Shown one piece after another: positions 1 through 11,423 of a DNA stretch of 60,000 nt. Position 1 is the first letter of the stretch, and every line of letters begins with the position of its first letter. The position numbers and the translations under genes are program-made. This stretch comes from Nematostella vectensis (lineage: Eukaryota > Cnidaria > Anthozoa > Actiniaria > Edwardsiidae): the NCBI RefSeq assembly GCF_932526225.1, contig NC_064037.1, positions 17,090,471 to 17,150,470 of the forward strand. Direction: 5' to 3'. The notes below the pieces were generated by a model that made no database searches, was not told the DNA's origin, and worked only from the letters and a program-made list of their open reading frames with translations.

Positions 1-310
1 TCTTCAGAATGTTATCATCCCGTGTGGGTAATAACCAAGTATAGTTCTTCAGAATGTAATCATCCTGTGTGGGTAATAACCAAGTAAAGTTCTTCAGAAT
101 GTAATCATCCCGTGTGGGTAATAACCAAGTAAAGTTCTTCAGAATGTAATCATCCCGTGTGGGTAATAACCAAGTAAAGTTCTTCAGAATATAATCATCC
201 CGTGTGGGTAATAACCAAGTAAAGTTCTTCAGAATGTAATCATCCCGTGTGGGTAATAACCAAGTATAGTTCTTCAGAATGTAATCATCCCGTGTGGGTT
301 ACACCAAGTT
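1..310. repeat. 45-bp tandem repeat, about 7 copies
   Basis: The sequence repeats with a 45-bp period; units begin at 1, 46, 91, 136 and onward, with single-base variants. The array ends about 20 bp downstream (in the minus-strand gene sense) of the splice donor of TRPN exon 9, so it sits in the following intron. The array probably continues to the left of the window. Confidence 0.95.
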
Positions 311-330
311 TTATTCTTTTCTATTTTTAC

Positions 331-429
331 CTTGGTCTTTGCGTCTACTGTTGCGCCCTTCTGGAGTAAAGACTTCACTACGCTGGTATGGCCCTTGCGT
401 GCGGCGGTGTGTAAACACACAGCACCATC
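331..429 (-). CDS. TRPN: TRPN exon 9, ankyrin repeat
   Basis: The exon is 99 bp (33 codons), phase 0. The acceptor is GTCTGTTAG and the donor GTAAAAATAG. The peptide begins DGAVCLHTAARKGHTSVV and ends ATVDAKTK. It continues the reading frame across the minisatellite intron, which shows that intron was tolerated. Confidence 0.9.
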
Positions 430-3400
430 CTAACAGACACGTACATGATTAAAATATCCAAGTGCTTATTTGGCAAATGTAGTGATATGTCAAGCAATTT
501 GGCATATAGGTCAGTGTAACCTTATTTGGCAAATGTAGTGTAACGTCACGCAATTTGGCATACATGTCAGTGTTGACTTTTTAACAAATGTATTGTATTG
601 TCAAGCAATTTGGCAGGCAGTATTACCTTATTTGGCATGTCAAGTGTAGTATTACCTTATTCGGAATGTCAAGTGTAGTGTTACCTTATTTAGCATGTCA
701 AGTACAGTATTACCTTATTTGGCATGTCAAGTGTAGTATTACCTTATTTGGCATGCCAAGTGTAGTATTACCTTATTCGGAATGTCAAAAGTAGTATTAC
801 CTTATTTGGCATGTCAAGTGTAATGTTACCTTATTTGGCATGTCAAGTGTAGTATTACCTTATTCGGAATGCCAAGTGTAGTGTTACCTTATTCGGAATG
901 TCAAGTGTAGTTTTACCTTATTTGGCATGTCAAGTGTAGTATTACCTTATTTGGCATGTCAAGTGTAGTGTTACCTTATTCGGAATGCCAAGTGTAGTGT
1001 TACCTTATTCGGAATGTCAAGTGTAGTGTTACCTTATTTGGCATGTCAAGTGTAGTGTTACCTTATTTGGCATGTCAAGTGTAGTGTTACCTTATTTGGC
1101 ATGTCAAGTGTAGTGTTACTTTATTTGGCATGTCAAGTGTAGTGTTACCTTATTTGGCATGTCAAGTGTAGTGTTACCTTATTTGGCATGTCAAGTGTAG
1201 TGTTACCTTATTTGGCATGTCAAGTGTAGTGTTACCTTATTTGGCATGTCAAGTGTAGTATTACCTTACTTGGCATGTCAAGTGTAGTGTTACCTTATTC
1301 GGAATGCCAAGTGTAGTGTATTACCTTATTTGGCATGTCAAGTGTAGTGTTACCTTATTTGGCATGTCAAGTACAGTATTACCTTATTTGGCATGTCAAG
1401 TGTAGTATTACCTTATTCGGAATGTCAAGTGTAGTGTTACCTTATTCGGAATGTCAAGTGTAGTGTTACCTTATTCGGAATGTCAAGTGTAGTGTTACCT
1501 TATTTAGCATGTCAAGTACAGTATTACCTTATTTGGCATGTCAAGTGTAGTATTACCTTATTCGGAATGTCAAGTGTAGTGTTACCTTATTTGGCATGTC
1601 AAGTGTAGTATTACCTTATTCGGCATGTCAAGTACAGTATTACCTTATTCGGAATGTCAAGTGTAGTTTTACCTTATTCGGAATGTCAAGTGTAGTATTA
1701 CCTTATTTGGCATGTCAAGTGTAATGTTACCTTATTTGGCATGTCAAGTGTAGTGTTACCTTATTCGGAATGTCAAGTGTAGTGTTATCTTATTCGGAAT
1801 GTCAAGTGTAGTTTTACCTTATTTGGCATGTCAAGTGTAGTATTACCTTATTTGGCATGTCAAGTGTAGTGTTACCTTATTCGGAATGTCAAGTGTAGTG
1901 TTACCTTATTTGGCATGTCAAGTGTAGTATTACCTTATTTGGCATATCAAGTGTAGTATTACCTTATTCGGAATGTCAAGTGTAGCATTACCTTATTTGG
2001 CATGTCAAGTGTAATGTTACCTTATTTAGCATGTCAAGTGTAGTATTACCTTATTCGGCATGTCAAGTACAGTATTACCTTATTTAGCATATCAAGTGTA
2101 GTATTACCTTATTCGGCATGTCAAGTACAGTATTACCTTATTTGGCATGTGTAATGGCACGCCTTTCTTGAGGAAGACCATTGCGGTGTCAGGATGTCCG
2201 GCCTCTGCGGCCACGTGCATCAAGGTGCTGCCGTCCTTGGTGCGAAGGTTCACGTTTGCTTTAAACTTATCGACGAGAAATTCCGCGATGCTTGAATGAC
2301 CTCTTTGTGCTGCGAGGTGAAGTGCCGTGCGATCGTGCTGATAACAAAACCATGCATTATGGGAAGCCAAACGAGGATTAGACTAAGCGAGAGATTGGAG
2401 TAAATTACAGTCCTGGAGAAAATAGGGAACTTAAGCAAAAGTAGGAATTTTCTGGATGACGAACGATTGAAGTTTCTCACTTCTATATTCGACTATCTGG
2501 CAGGAGCGATACATAACGAAAGAAAACGTTTTACTTTCGGTTGGGTATGGGTTGGGTAACAAATGATTTGGCTAACAAATAAACAAACAATTCACCTTAC
2601 CGAGTCAGTTACGTTAGCGTCAGCTTTGACGGAGTACAGGAACTTGACCACTGCCTCGTCCCCTTCCATTGCCGCGACGTGTAGGGCCGTCTGACCTTCG
2701 TGCTACAATGAAATCGTGATAGCGTTCTAGATTTTGCTGGATAGAATGCTCCCTTGAAATGCACTTTTGAGAATTTTGGGTGCTCTGAGATTCCAAAATT
2801 CTCCAAATTAGTTGTAAGATTTCCATAGGATTACTATAACTCATGGGATGGAATCTTTCTTTGCTCCTTCAATATGTGTAATACATCAATTACAGTGAAA
2901 ATTGAAAATACGTTTTCAAACTTACGTTTTGAACATCAACAGGGCAGGTGGCTTCGATGAGGATTTTCGCGATCTCGATGTCTTTCCTTTTGATAGCAGC
3001 GTGCAGCACAGTATCACCAGTTTCCTATGGACAGATCGAATCTATTAACATAACCCGCGACAAGCAGCAGATGACATGGGGAGTCCCACTGCAAGAACTA
3101 GCGACGCCAAACCTGCAAGTGCTTGTTCTAAAATATGGGAAAGGCCTGAGTGCTCTTTTGCAGATCACACGTTGAAAAGAAAATTAGCAGTGAACAAATA
3201 TTTGTGAAAGGGAAGAAACAGCAAAATATAAATTATGCTGATGGCGATGATGAGGATGATGAATATGTGACGGTTCTGGTGATGATTGTTATGGTGGCTG
3301 AGGTAACAATGTTGATAATTACGGCGGTGATTCTTGATAATATTGATAATACCCAAGGTGGTGGTGATGATGATGACGAAAATGGTGATGATGGTGACGA

Positions 3401-6400
3401 TAATTATGGTGGTGGCAGTGTTATTGAAAATTATGATAATACTCAAGGTGACAATTATGGTGGTGGTGGTAATGCTATTGACGACAGCGAAGATGACTGA
3501 GATTAAGATGAATACCACTTTAGTAGTTCAGAGTCACAGCTCACCCCCTTGACGATGTTGACTTGCTGTTCCGCCTGGGAAAGTAACAACTCTTTGACAA
3601 CCTGCTGGTTGCCAACAGCAACGGCAAGGAATAACGGAGTCGAGCCATTCTAAGGGAGAGAGCAAAACGCGAGAAAAACCCGCATCTAATATTGAGCTTT
3701 TAAGTACTGGAAATAAATTCAAGGTACATGTCATAACACGTGACATGTCGTGTGATAGCTGACCTTGTCGACCGTGAGTTTGCAGTCCTTTCCGGACACT
3801 TTAAGCAGAGTCTTGACGATCTCAAGAGCTCCAGACGGGCGGGAACACGCCATGTGCAGGGGGAGCTGGTCCAGAGGCTGCGATCACGAATCACCATAAG
3901 TTAAAAATACAACTCAGTGACACCCTTTTGACTACATACTACTATTTGGGGAAAAAGGGCAATTACAAATTATCATTAGCTAGCAAAACAATTCTATGCA
4001 AAGACTGGCGCTTATCTACTGCAACTTACTATTTATCATAAAAAGGGCTCTACCAACGCGACAATGGATACACGCACATGATGAGTCCCCTGTAAATCGC
4101 ATGCGTTTCTACGACATTTATCCAGCCGAACAGATCGAATGTCTTGTTTCGCATCGCCTAGTATTTTCTAAAAATCCTTGTCCTTTTTGCAGGGGTTTTA
4201 ATAGCACGTAGTCAATCAAACCATGTCCTAGTGCCCCTGAAATAAGTAATATGACCCCCCCTCCTCCCTTCCCCCTCCCACCTCCTAGCTAACAAAGCAT
4301 TTCTTACCCCGGCCACTTGAGTCGGGTCGACCTTTTTGTTGAGCAAGAGTTTGACGATTCCATCCGAACCCGTGGCTGCAGCATAATGCAACGCAGTGCG
4401 GCCTTCCTGAAAACACACGGAAATTCATGAGACAAATATGGTATTATAATATATATATATATATCATGAGCGGTGCCGCTCCCCTAAAAAATATAAATAC
4501 TATCATATACAAAAAATGGATGGGAACGGATTTAAAAATACATTTTTTTCGGTGTAAGGCTATACGTATACTCCTTTATCTATATCACGGTAATTAAGTC
4601 CTTTGCAATTTCAAACTTGGGCTCTTGATCATTTTTGCTGCTTTATTTCGTTTTATTTCATATTTTCTCCACGTGTTGTTAGTAGTAACGGGTCCCTTTA
4701 ACATAAAACCCGGCCTAGCAGAAGCAGAAGAAGAAATTATGTAGATATTTCTCAATCAAGAAGAGATAAAAAAATGGTGATGATTGTTGAAAGTTTTAAT
4801 GCATATTGTTTTTTTTTAGTACAAACGTGGGAGGAACTAACTAATGAAAGAATAAAGCGGCATCTGTTCTTTCGTCGCCTTAAAATTATTGAATCTCAAC
4901 TTATTTTCCACTTATTAGCCCCGGGTTCTTTTTTCGCTGTAACATCTGTCGGCTGTTCAAATCCAATTTTAAATTAAACAGGATAAAAACACCGATTGAA
5001 AATGATATTGTGGAGAGGATCAACAGTTACGAAGAATATACCTATTTTTCTACTCTGATCTTTCCCGATGCAAGCAATTAAAATCAATGGTGACGCTAGC
5101 GTAGGCGCGATGTGAAAGGGAGAGATGACCTGTCATGGGGGCACGCACGTACCGTTAATAACGCTCCGTCAAAAAGGGCCTTTACCGACCGCCAGGAGTT
5201 AACCTTCGGGCGTGTTGAACGATAACGGCGCGATCGCTTTGCTTTTTCACCCTGGCGCTTAGAGTTCATGTTGTAAATGGTATAACACAGTTTGGAGCAT
5301 TATGTTTTGTTACAAAAAAAACATATATGAAAAAATATTTTAACGAACTTCCTTTTTGAATAAGCCATTACTTGCGAATATAAAAGACCGGATCAAACCA
5401 CTCAAACGGTTTAGTGATTAGAGCTCTGTTTGGGGTTCTTGTTTGGCTTATTGTCTGCTAAATCTTTATAAACATTTTAACAAAAGGCTAAAGCAAAAAA
5501 AAATTTGTGAAAGACGTAAAGTATTTAAATAATTGTTCATTGTGTTAATAAAAATATTTTTGTCACATTCCTCTCGACGAACAAAATCACATTTGGTTTT
5601 GGAAGAAAAGATAAGTAAGCCTTGTGGAGCTTGGACATGTTGACTCTGTATTTACTTGACCTCCGTTAGCTCAAACTTGCTACAGAATAACAAGCTAAAA
5701 GCTACCCCAAACATAAAAAAACTACAAGAAATAATTTTTCACAAATTGAAACCTATCAAACGTAGATAGGCTGGCAAAAATAAGTTGTCAATTTTTATGG
5801 AAAGATGTGTAGTGTGTTTGGATCAGTTTTCTTGTAATTTCCATCTCGTGATATCAGGTGTCAATCCAACAGATGGTCAGATTTTGACTCCTTTTTTGTT
5901 GTTTGTCTCTCTAAGCAACAGAACCCTCAACACGGAGAACATTAATGTAAGTATTGTCTCCCAGTGGGTCCTTATATTAGCTAAAATCCGGAAATATCGG
6001 GGTAAGGTTGAGGGGGGAGGGGGTAAAGAAAACTGTACATACAAAGACTGTGCCATCTGCCGTTCTGGGAATAGGGTGAGCAGGCGCGTACGCAGAAGGG
6101 TGCGCGCACCCCCTCTTGTTTGAAAACGTCCGTTGAGGGTAAGGGGGGTATTTTATTTTTATTCTGGCCTCTTGAACTTTATGCTCAACTTAAAGTCGAC
6201 AAGCTTAAAGCCGCATTGTCACCAGTTTACTTCCGGAGGTCCGACGGAAACCGTTAAAAGACAAAAGAATCTATTAAAATCCGAGATACTTAACAGGCCA
6301 TCCGCTCGAAATTATCAATCACATCCTCAAAGAAACTTCCAATAGACACTCTGCTTTCAATATTTTGAAATATTTTTCGCGTTTTCTGTTTAAAATCTTT

Positions 6401-9400
6401 GGATATTGTTACGTAATCGACCGAAAGTAAACTGGCGACAATGCGGCTTTAAAGCACCATCATGACCAGGAAAGAGGAGTAATAATATATTCAGGGCAGA
6501 AACCCACCAACACCCTAGAGAAGAAGGACGCGCTTTAAATCACCCTCCCATCACCACCCACCCCACCCCTGGGCCTTTTTTTGGAAAACGACGTTCATAT
6601 CAGTCAATCTTGTTTTAAAAACTGTCATTTTTAGATCAAAATTTGGGAGTCCGTCGAGAATTTAACGTAAACTTGCAGGAATTCGTGTTTACTACGATTT
6701 TGCTAGCAGCCATCTTGGAAATGGAGCCTAGTTCCAAACGTTTCACAGGTCTCCCGCGCGCTCGGCCCAGGCTCTTTTAGACCATTTAGAAAAACGACAG
6801 CCATTGATTGATATGTTTTGTCTTTTTTCAAATAATCAAATCATGCAAATACATAAAGTACCAGTGTCGGCATTCCTTTTGCAAACGCCAACGTGGCGTT
6901 GCAAATGGCTCTTTTCTACTGGCTCTATAGCTGCTGGGATGACAATATGACGGCTGACAGAGCACGTTTAATATTTTCCTATTTTCTGTGTCTGGGCCCT
7001 TCTTCTCCGCCCTATTCCTTTGGTTCACGTAATGACGTAATGATAAAAGACGACATAAAACATTTGATGGGGAGGGGGGTACAGGGTTACCATAAGATAA
7101 AACAACGACCAGACTCAAAATCGTGCATTGGAAAAGCAAAGAACACAAATTATGCACATTAACGAAATAACTATAGTGCACAAATTCATTAGAACACCCT
7201 CCCACACACACCGGCCCCCCATCAAATTTAGAAAGTTGGCGTATGTTTTTACTAACCCAAAAATGGGTGAATAATATTTCTTTATGTGGCATAAAATCCC
7301 TTTTTATGGCATAAAAACATCATATGTAAACTCCTCTATCATATTTGCTCTTCTCCTGTAAGCTTAGAAGCAATTATAAAATTTAGAGACCGGTAATATT
7401 CACGAAGTTGACACCAAAATCTTGATATGAACCACCCGGTTTGAATATTCCCTTATATTCCGAACATCTTATCTAGATAGAACCAACGAACGATTTTCGC
7501 GAGCACCTTTTGGTTTTTCAAAAATCCGAGCAACATTGAATTTCGTGGCAAATGTCAAGCCATTTTGAAAATCATTTATAAACTTGAGCAATAATGCAAG
7601 AGTGAATTATAGTCCGCTTGTTCTCTCTCCGTCCGGTTACGACCATTTAAGATAGCGATCGGTTTTCACGGGTCACCCGGAAGCGTTTATCCAAAATCGA
7701 AAAAGGAGAGCAAACGAGCTCCTATTTTTCGACGGCCAGCAATCGAGCACAGCGAAATATTCAATGCAAGCACGCCTAAAAATGTGACCTTCCGAAAGTA
7801 CTGCGAGGGCCTTCCGAAAGAACTGCGATTGCCTTCCGAAAGTACTGCGACGACCTTCCGAAAGTACTGCGAGTACCTTGCGAATTGAGAGGGCAATTTA
7901 AGGCCTTAATACGGGCAATTATACAAAGATGTGAGATTTCAAGTAATGAGCATATGAGCGTAGCTGGTAAGCGCGCAAGGCGTAATGGGTATGGTAAAGA
8001 TCTTGATCATTCCCGCAATGCACAGCGCGGAGTTTCGCGTTTTTGAAAAAAAGGCATTGCGAAGGAGCACGGAGGTTATAGGATAATTCCTATTTCGTGC
8101 GAATTTCCAGTTTACTTTGACTAGATTGCTTTATCACCAGTGGTTTGAGAACCAAATTGTGCCTTACAAAGTGGTTTTTGACATTACACCTTTATCTAAA
8201 TAAATCCACACAAAAAAAAATTGCTTTTCGGTGTTGTTAGCATAGTTTTCATATGAACAAATAAAATTACCCAAACGTGCGGCATACTCTGAAACTCACT
8301 TTCCTTTTTTTCCCTTGTCTCAAGTTTTCAAGATGAAGTTTCAAAATTTTAATTGACCCTTGAATTTAACTGACAATTTAACTGCGAAAAGGATCCAGAA
8401 AGAAAAGAAATACTAACAAACTGTTTTGATTTAACACGTTCAAATCATATTCTTTTCTGTCAATAAAGAGCGAAACTGAAAGTGAACTTTGCGATTAAAT
8501 TTCTGTCGCTTTTACGATGCCATATTGTATGGAGTGATTAAGATACAAAGTACTTATTGATGAGAAAATAGAAAATTATCGATCCAACTTCCTGCACAGA
8601 TGGCTATCTCAGATCGCCACTATGGAACCATACATTATTAAAAAAGCAAACGTTTGTATAGAGTCGATAACAGTAGGATACGATTCAAAAAGCAATTAAG
8701 ATTTTCACCAGAAATCCCTGAAAAATTATCGTATTACACGCAAAAAGATAGGGCGATTGGCACATCCCAGAAGGCTTCAAAAACGGTAAACCCCTCCTTG
8801 CCGTTTTGACATTTAGAAATCGATAAGCCTCTTTACTTAAAATGACTCTAAGAGATTGTAAAGGAGAAAGTATTGTAGGCTGTCATGATAAAACAAGATT
8901 TCCTCTTGTTTCCCAATAAAATGGCAAGAATCATGACGTCTGTGTTTTAGTTAGGCGTGAAGCCAAAGCAACAATAAATTGAAACCGGAGATCAGTTTTT
9001 GAGATTTTCCATGCGTGATTTCAATTACACTTTCTCCCAAAGTGGCAGGATACGAAAAAGATATGAATGTAAAATTCTAAAGAAATGGAAATAGCTGAAT
9101 TCGTTGTTTCACGCCCGCGCAGTATTGAAAACCCTCGTCCCGTTTGTGTATGGATATTCCTAAAGCTCGACTGTAGCAAAAGTTGCAATACTTGTAAAAT
9201 AGAAAATTTTCATTGTAAAAAACAACAACACGGTGAGCAAAAAGACCGTGACCACGTGTTATTCCCTAAAAGAGACAGAAACTTTGAATTCATAGCGGGT
9301 CGAAACTGCCAGCTTACTGTAAAACCTTGGGTACCAGAAACTTAAAGCCATTTTAACGGAACTGCTTAAGCACAAGATACCTCCACCAAATGATATCGAA

Positions 9401-11423
9401 TTCTAATGACAAAAACCTGGACCGTAAGGCATAATAAGTAATAAGGGTTTGATGATGATGGTTATGATGACAATGATGATGATGATTATGATGACGACGG
9501 CGACGAAGACGATGATGATGATCATGATCATGCGACCGACTATTTGATAAATAAAGGATCGGTGAATCAATTAAAAGTCAAGCAAGCAAGCCCAAGAAAT
9601 ATTTTAAAAACCAGCAAATTTTGGCTAAGAAACACAGAAACACTCTATATCGAGCAGAAAGAAAAATCAGTTACTACCAGGTCATTTATAAAAGGGTAAT
9701 TCCCTAATGTACCCAGAAAAAGTTAATATAATGCATTCAACAAATAAGGCTCAATGCACATATCAATTAGTCGCACTAGTTACCCATGCATCTCTTCCAC
9801 TCACTTTATCTCTATCCGTTACTACGGCGCCAAGTTCGAGAAGTTTCTCCACAATGTTGTGTTTGCTGTCCCGAGCTGCGAGCATCAACGGTGTCAACCC
9901 ATTGTCCTATAAAATGAGCAAGCAAGCAAACATGAGCAACCTTCAGAGCCTACTTGAAACACCTAATAAGACCTTAGAGAAAATACGATTGTATCAGTTC
10001 TGATGAAAATCCTTCGCGTCCGCTCGCTTAGCGCTATCTCTAATGACTTGTTCTTAACTAAACATGACATTCCCTTTTGACTTTTGATTTGAAGGAAGGA
10101 TGGATCGTCTTTTATGCCTATCTAGTTTTAATATCAGATTGGCAAACGGGGATTAATTCAAGGGAAGCGTCAGCTGAAGTCTGAGCAAACGAACTTGCTG
10201 CCAAACCTGAACCTGACAGAAAAGGAAAATTGAATACTCAATGCTATGAATTCTCAGTCTGATTTTATAAAAAAAAACGTAATTAAGAAGAATACGTAAT
10301 GTTAAAAGTCTGATATTATAAATAACATAGAACATGATAGAGCCAAGCAATATATTTTTGTTGTAAGAACTGCTAATGTTTGACCGTGACATTTTAGAAC
10401 ATGTTAATAATTACTACTCTTTATCCTAAGGTTTAGTCGTAACTATTCAAGCAGACTTTAATTTACCAAAAAAAAAACAAATTGCCTAACAGGTGAAATT
10501 TAAAAAAATTACAGGGCAAGAAAACCATAACATATCAGACCATGGGTTACAAAATTTGGTTCTTTCAAAGAAATAACAAAAAAGTGGATTGTGATGTGAT
10601 TATATCTAAATGAAAAAACAAGGGTTGATTCATGATTCTTATTCCACACAAAAAAAAACAATCTCACCACGACTCGACTAGGCAACTGATTAACTTCGTG
10701 CCAAGCGACAGCGCTTTAGTTTACGGAAATAACCCGGTAAAATGCCCCCTACGATCCTAAGTGCATTTAACGACGGAGAAAAAAAAGTAGTTAATTAATA
10801 TCAGTAGGTTGTTAGCGCCGTTCATTTTTTATGTCGGTTTGCTCGGTTCGTGTCTTAATGAGATAGTAATTTGCGTCGCCTTCACGCGCTAGGCATGTTG
10901 ATTTTGGGAACGATCAAGTTCCCTTAGCTCTCGCAAATAGATTTTCAATGGCATAAGCTCAAAGCTAACAATAAACGCTACTGTCAAGATACATATTTGG
11001 CCTTGAATGCGCACATAAGCAAGGTTAAAACAATCAAGAAATATAAAAGGTATATATAAAAAAATAAATTGGTGTCAAACTGGTAGGAGATCCGAAATGA
11101 ATAATTAGGGGACAATAAGGAAAAAAAAGTCGTAAAAAAGTATTCATTAATAATGGTATTACTTCGATTTCAGAAGAAGACAATTCCAAATTATTCTTCT
11201 CCAAGTGTATAAGGTACTGGTCTACTCCACACCAGTCTCCCTTCAGGGAAAGCGCCATGATCCGTGTAACCAACTCCCATTTGAGTAAAGCAGGCGAGAT
11301 ATCTTTCATTTCGAGAATTGCGCGCGAACCGCGTCTTGGGGCAGAAGAGCCAGTTCCCATTGTCGGACTTGACGGCAGTAGAGACTGTCGCCTGTTGTTG
11401 GAACTCGAGTTCGACCAAGCCAT
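331..11423 (-). CDS. TRPN: TRPN (NOMPC-like) ankyrin-repeat TRP channel, 5' part, nine exons
   Basis: Nine minus-strand exons (11423-11163, 9906-9805, 4406-4308, 3877-3764, 3649-3545, 3024-2926, 2702-2601, 2337-2137, 429-331) join in one open frame of 394 residues. The protein starts with a Ser/Arg-rich N-terminus and a short helical segment, followed by about ten ankyrin repeats. Exon 8 carries RTKDGSTLMH and ends in MPNK, and exon 9 continues with an HTAA repeat; these match the order and wording I recall for the NOMPC ankyrin domain. NOMPC-type channels are mechanically gated cation channels with about 29 ankyrin repeats and a C-terminal six-helix pore; the rest must lie left of position 1. 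All introns placed are phase 0 with GT-AG borders. The family assignment is strong; the first exon could have an untranslated exon upstream. Confidence 0.88.
590..2143 (-). repeat. 29-bp minisatellite built on a 5' splice-site sequence, about 50 copies
   Basis: The period is 29 bp. On the minus strand nearly every unit contains AATAAG followed by GTAATAC or GTAACAC, the exon 8 end plus its donor. Two unit types alternate, one with ATGCCAAATAAG (identical to the exon end) and one with ATTCCGAATAAG. The array abuts the true donor at 2137/2136 and fills most of the 1.7-kb intron between exons 8 and 9. A more diverged, longer-period version of the same words occupies about 445-600. Confidence 0.95.
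2137..2337 (-). CDS. TRPN: TRPN exon 8, two ankyrin repeats
   Basis: The exon is 201 bp (67 codons), phase 0, the only double-repeat exon seen. The acceptor is TTATCAG. It encodes DRTALHLAAQRGHSS and then RTKDGSTLMHVAAEAGH, ending GVPLHMPNK just before donor GTAATACTG. The last 12 bases of this exon and the first bases of the intron are the source of the 29-bp minisatellite that fills the next intron. Confidence 0.93.
2601..2702 (-). CDS. TRPN: TRPN exon 7, ankyrin repeat
   Basis: The exon is 102 bp (34 codons), phase 0. The acceptor is CATTGTAG and the donor GTAAGGTG. The peptide starts HEGQTALHVAAMEGDEA and ends in a DANVTDS turn. Confidence 0.9.
2926..3024 (-). CDS. TRPN: TRPN exon 6, ankyrin repeat
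   Basis: The exon is 99 bp (33 codons), phase 0. The acceptor is CCATAG and the donor GTAAGTTTG. The peptide reads ETGDTVLHAAIKRKDIEIA and ends CPVDVQN, close to the NOMPC repeat ending VDTQN. Confidence 0.9.
3230..3500. repeat. GAT/GGT-rich degenerate microsatellite in a TRPN intron
   Basis: Low-complexity GATGAT and GGTGGTGAT runs fill this stretch between exons 6 and 5. The open frames here on both strands come from the composition and are not treated as genes. Confidence 0.85.
3545..3649 (-). CDS. TRPN: TRPN exon 5, ankyrin repeat
   Basis: The exon is 105 bp (35 codons), phase 0. The acceptor is CCCTTAG and the donor GTGAGC. The peptide begins NGSTPLFLAVAVGNQQVV and ends QQVNIVKG. Confidence 0.9.
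3764..3877 (-). CDS. TRPN: TRPN exon 4, ankyrin repeat
   Basis: The exon is 114 bp (38 codons), phase 0. The acceptor is GATCGCAG and the donor GTCAGC. The peptide holds QLPLHMACSRPSGALEIV, followed by a longer linker (GKDCKLTVDK), as in NOMPC, where this repeat is also extended. Confidence 0.88.
4308..4406 (-). CDS. TRPN: TRPN exon 3, ankyrin repeat
   Basis: The exon is 99 bp (33 codons), phase 0, with acceptor TTTTCAG and donor GTAAGAA. The peptide EGRTALHYAAATGSDG then IVKLLLNKKVDP is an ankyrin repeat matching the second NOMPC repeat. Confidence 0.9.
6209..6448. mobile_element. Miniature inverted-repeat element flanked by TTAA
   Basis: The ends are inverted repeats of about 30 bp: the left begins AGCCGCATTGTCACCAG and the right ends with the matching complement, with two mismatches. 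Both ends are flanked by TTAA (6205-6208 and 6449-6452), the target duplication of piggyBac and Kolobok elements. The element is 240 bp with no coding capacity. Confidence 0.85.
7788..7885. repeat. 22-bp tandem repeat, four copies
   Basis: The core CCTTCCGAAAGTACTGCGA recurs four times at 22-bp spacing, followed by a decayed fifth copy. Confidence 0.9.
9449..9531. repeat. GAT microsatellite
   Basis: Runs of GATGATGAT are interrupted by GACGAC and GATCAT variants. Confidence 0.9.
9805..9906 (-). CDS. TRPN: TRPN exon 2, first ankyrin repeat
   Basis: The exon is 102 bp (34 codons), phase 0 at both ends. The acceptor is TTTTATAG and the donor GTGAGTGG. The peptide starts DNGLTPLMLAARDS and ends in an LLELGA turn, which is the ankyrin consensus. 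Confidence 0.88.
9907..11162 (-). other. TRPN: TRPN intron 1
   Basis: No exon is supported between exons 1 and 2. A stretch near 10150-10204 has an acceptor-like CTGTCAG, but its translation does not resemble ankyrin or linker sequence. Confidence 0.6.
11163..11423 (-). CDS. TRPN: TRPN exon 1 (N-terminus)
   Basis: The first in-frame ATG is at 11423-11421 (MAWSNSSSNN...), and the donor GTAATACC follows base 11163. It encodes 87 residues: a Ser/Asn/Arg-rich stretch, then a segment ending LEKNNLELSSSEIE that parallels the pre-ankyrin helix of NOMPC. The frame stays open a little upstream of the ATG, so an upstream exon cannot be excluded, but the bases before it are a poor acceptor. Confidence 0.75.

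Larger units (their letters stand above)
4407..9804 (-). other. TRPN: Large TRPN intron (exon 2 to exon 3)
   Basis: I see no convincing exon in these 5.4 kb. The stretch holds a short AT repeat near 4447-4464, a TTAA-flanked inverted-repeat element (6209-6448), a 22-bp tandem repeat (7788-7885) and a GAT microsatellite (9449-9531). Short open frames here lack domain features. Confidence 0.7.

Noticed and set aside
1-2143. Direct repeats with regular spacing as a CRISPR array
   Set aside because: Units are contiguous with no unique spacers, and the genome is eukaryotic.
2948-3175. Plus-strand ORF with a signal-peptide-like start
   Set aside because: It is the antisense of TRPN exon 6 and its intron.
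10150-10204. Possible extra TRPN exon
   Set aside because: There is an acceptor-like CAG, but the translation is not ankyrin-like, and exon 1 joins exon 2 directly in phase 0 with a sensible product.
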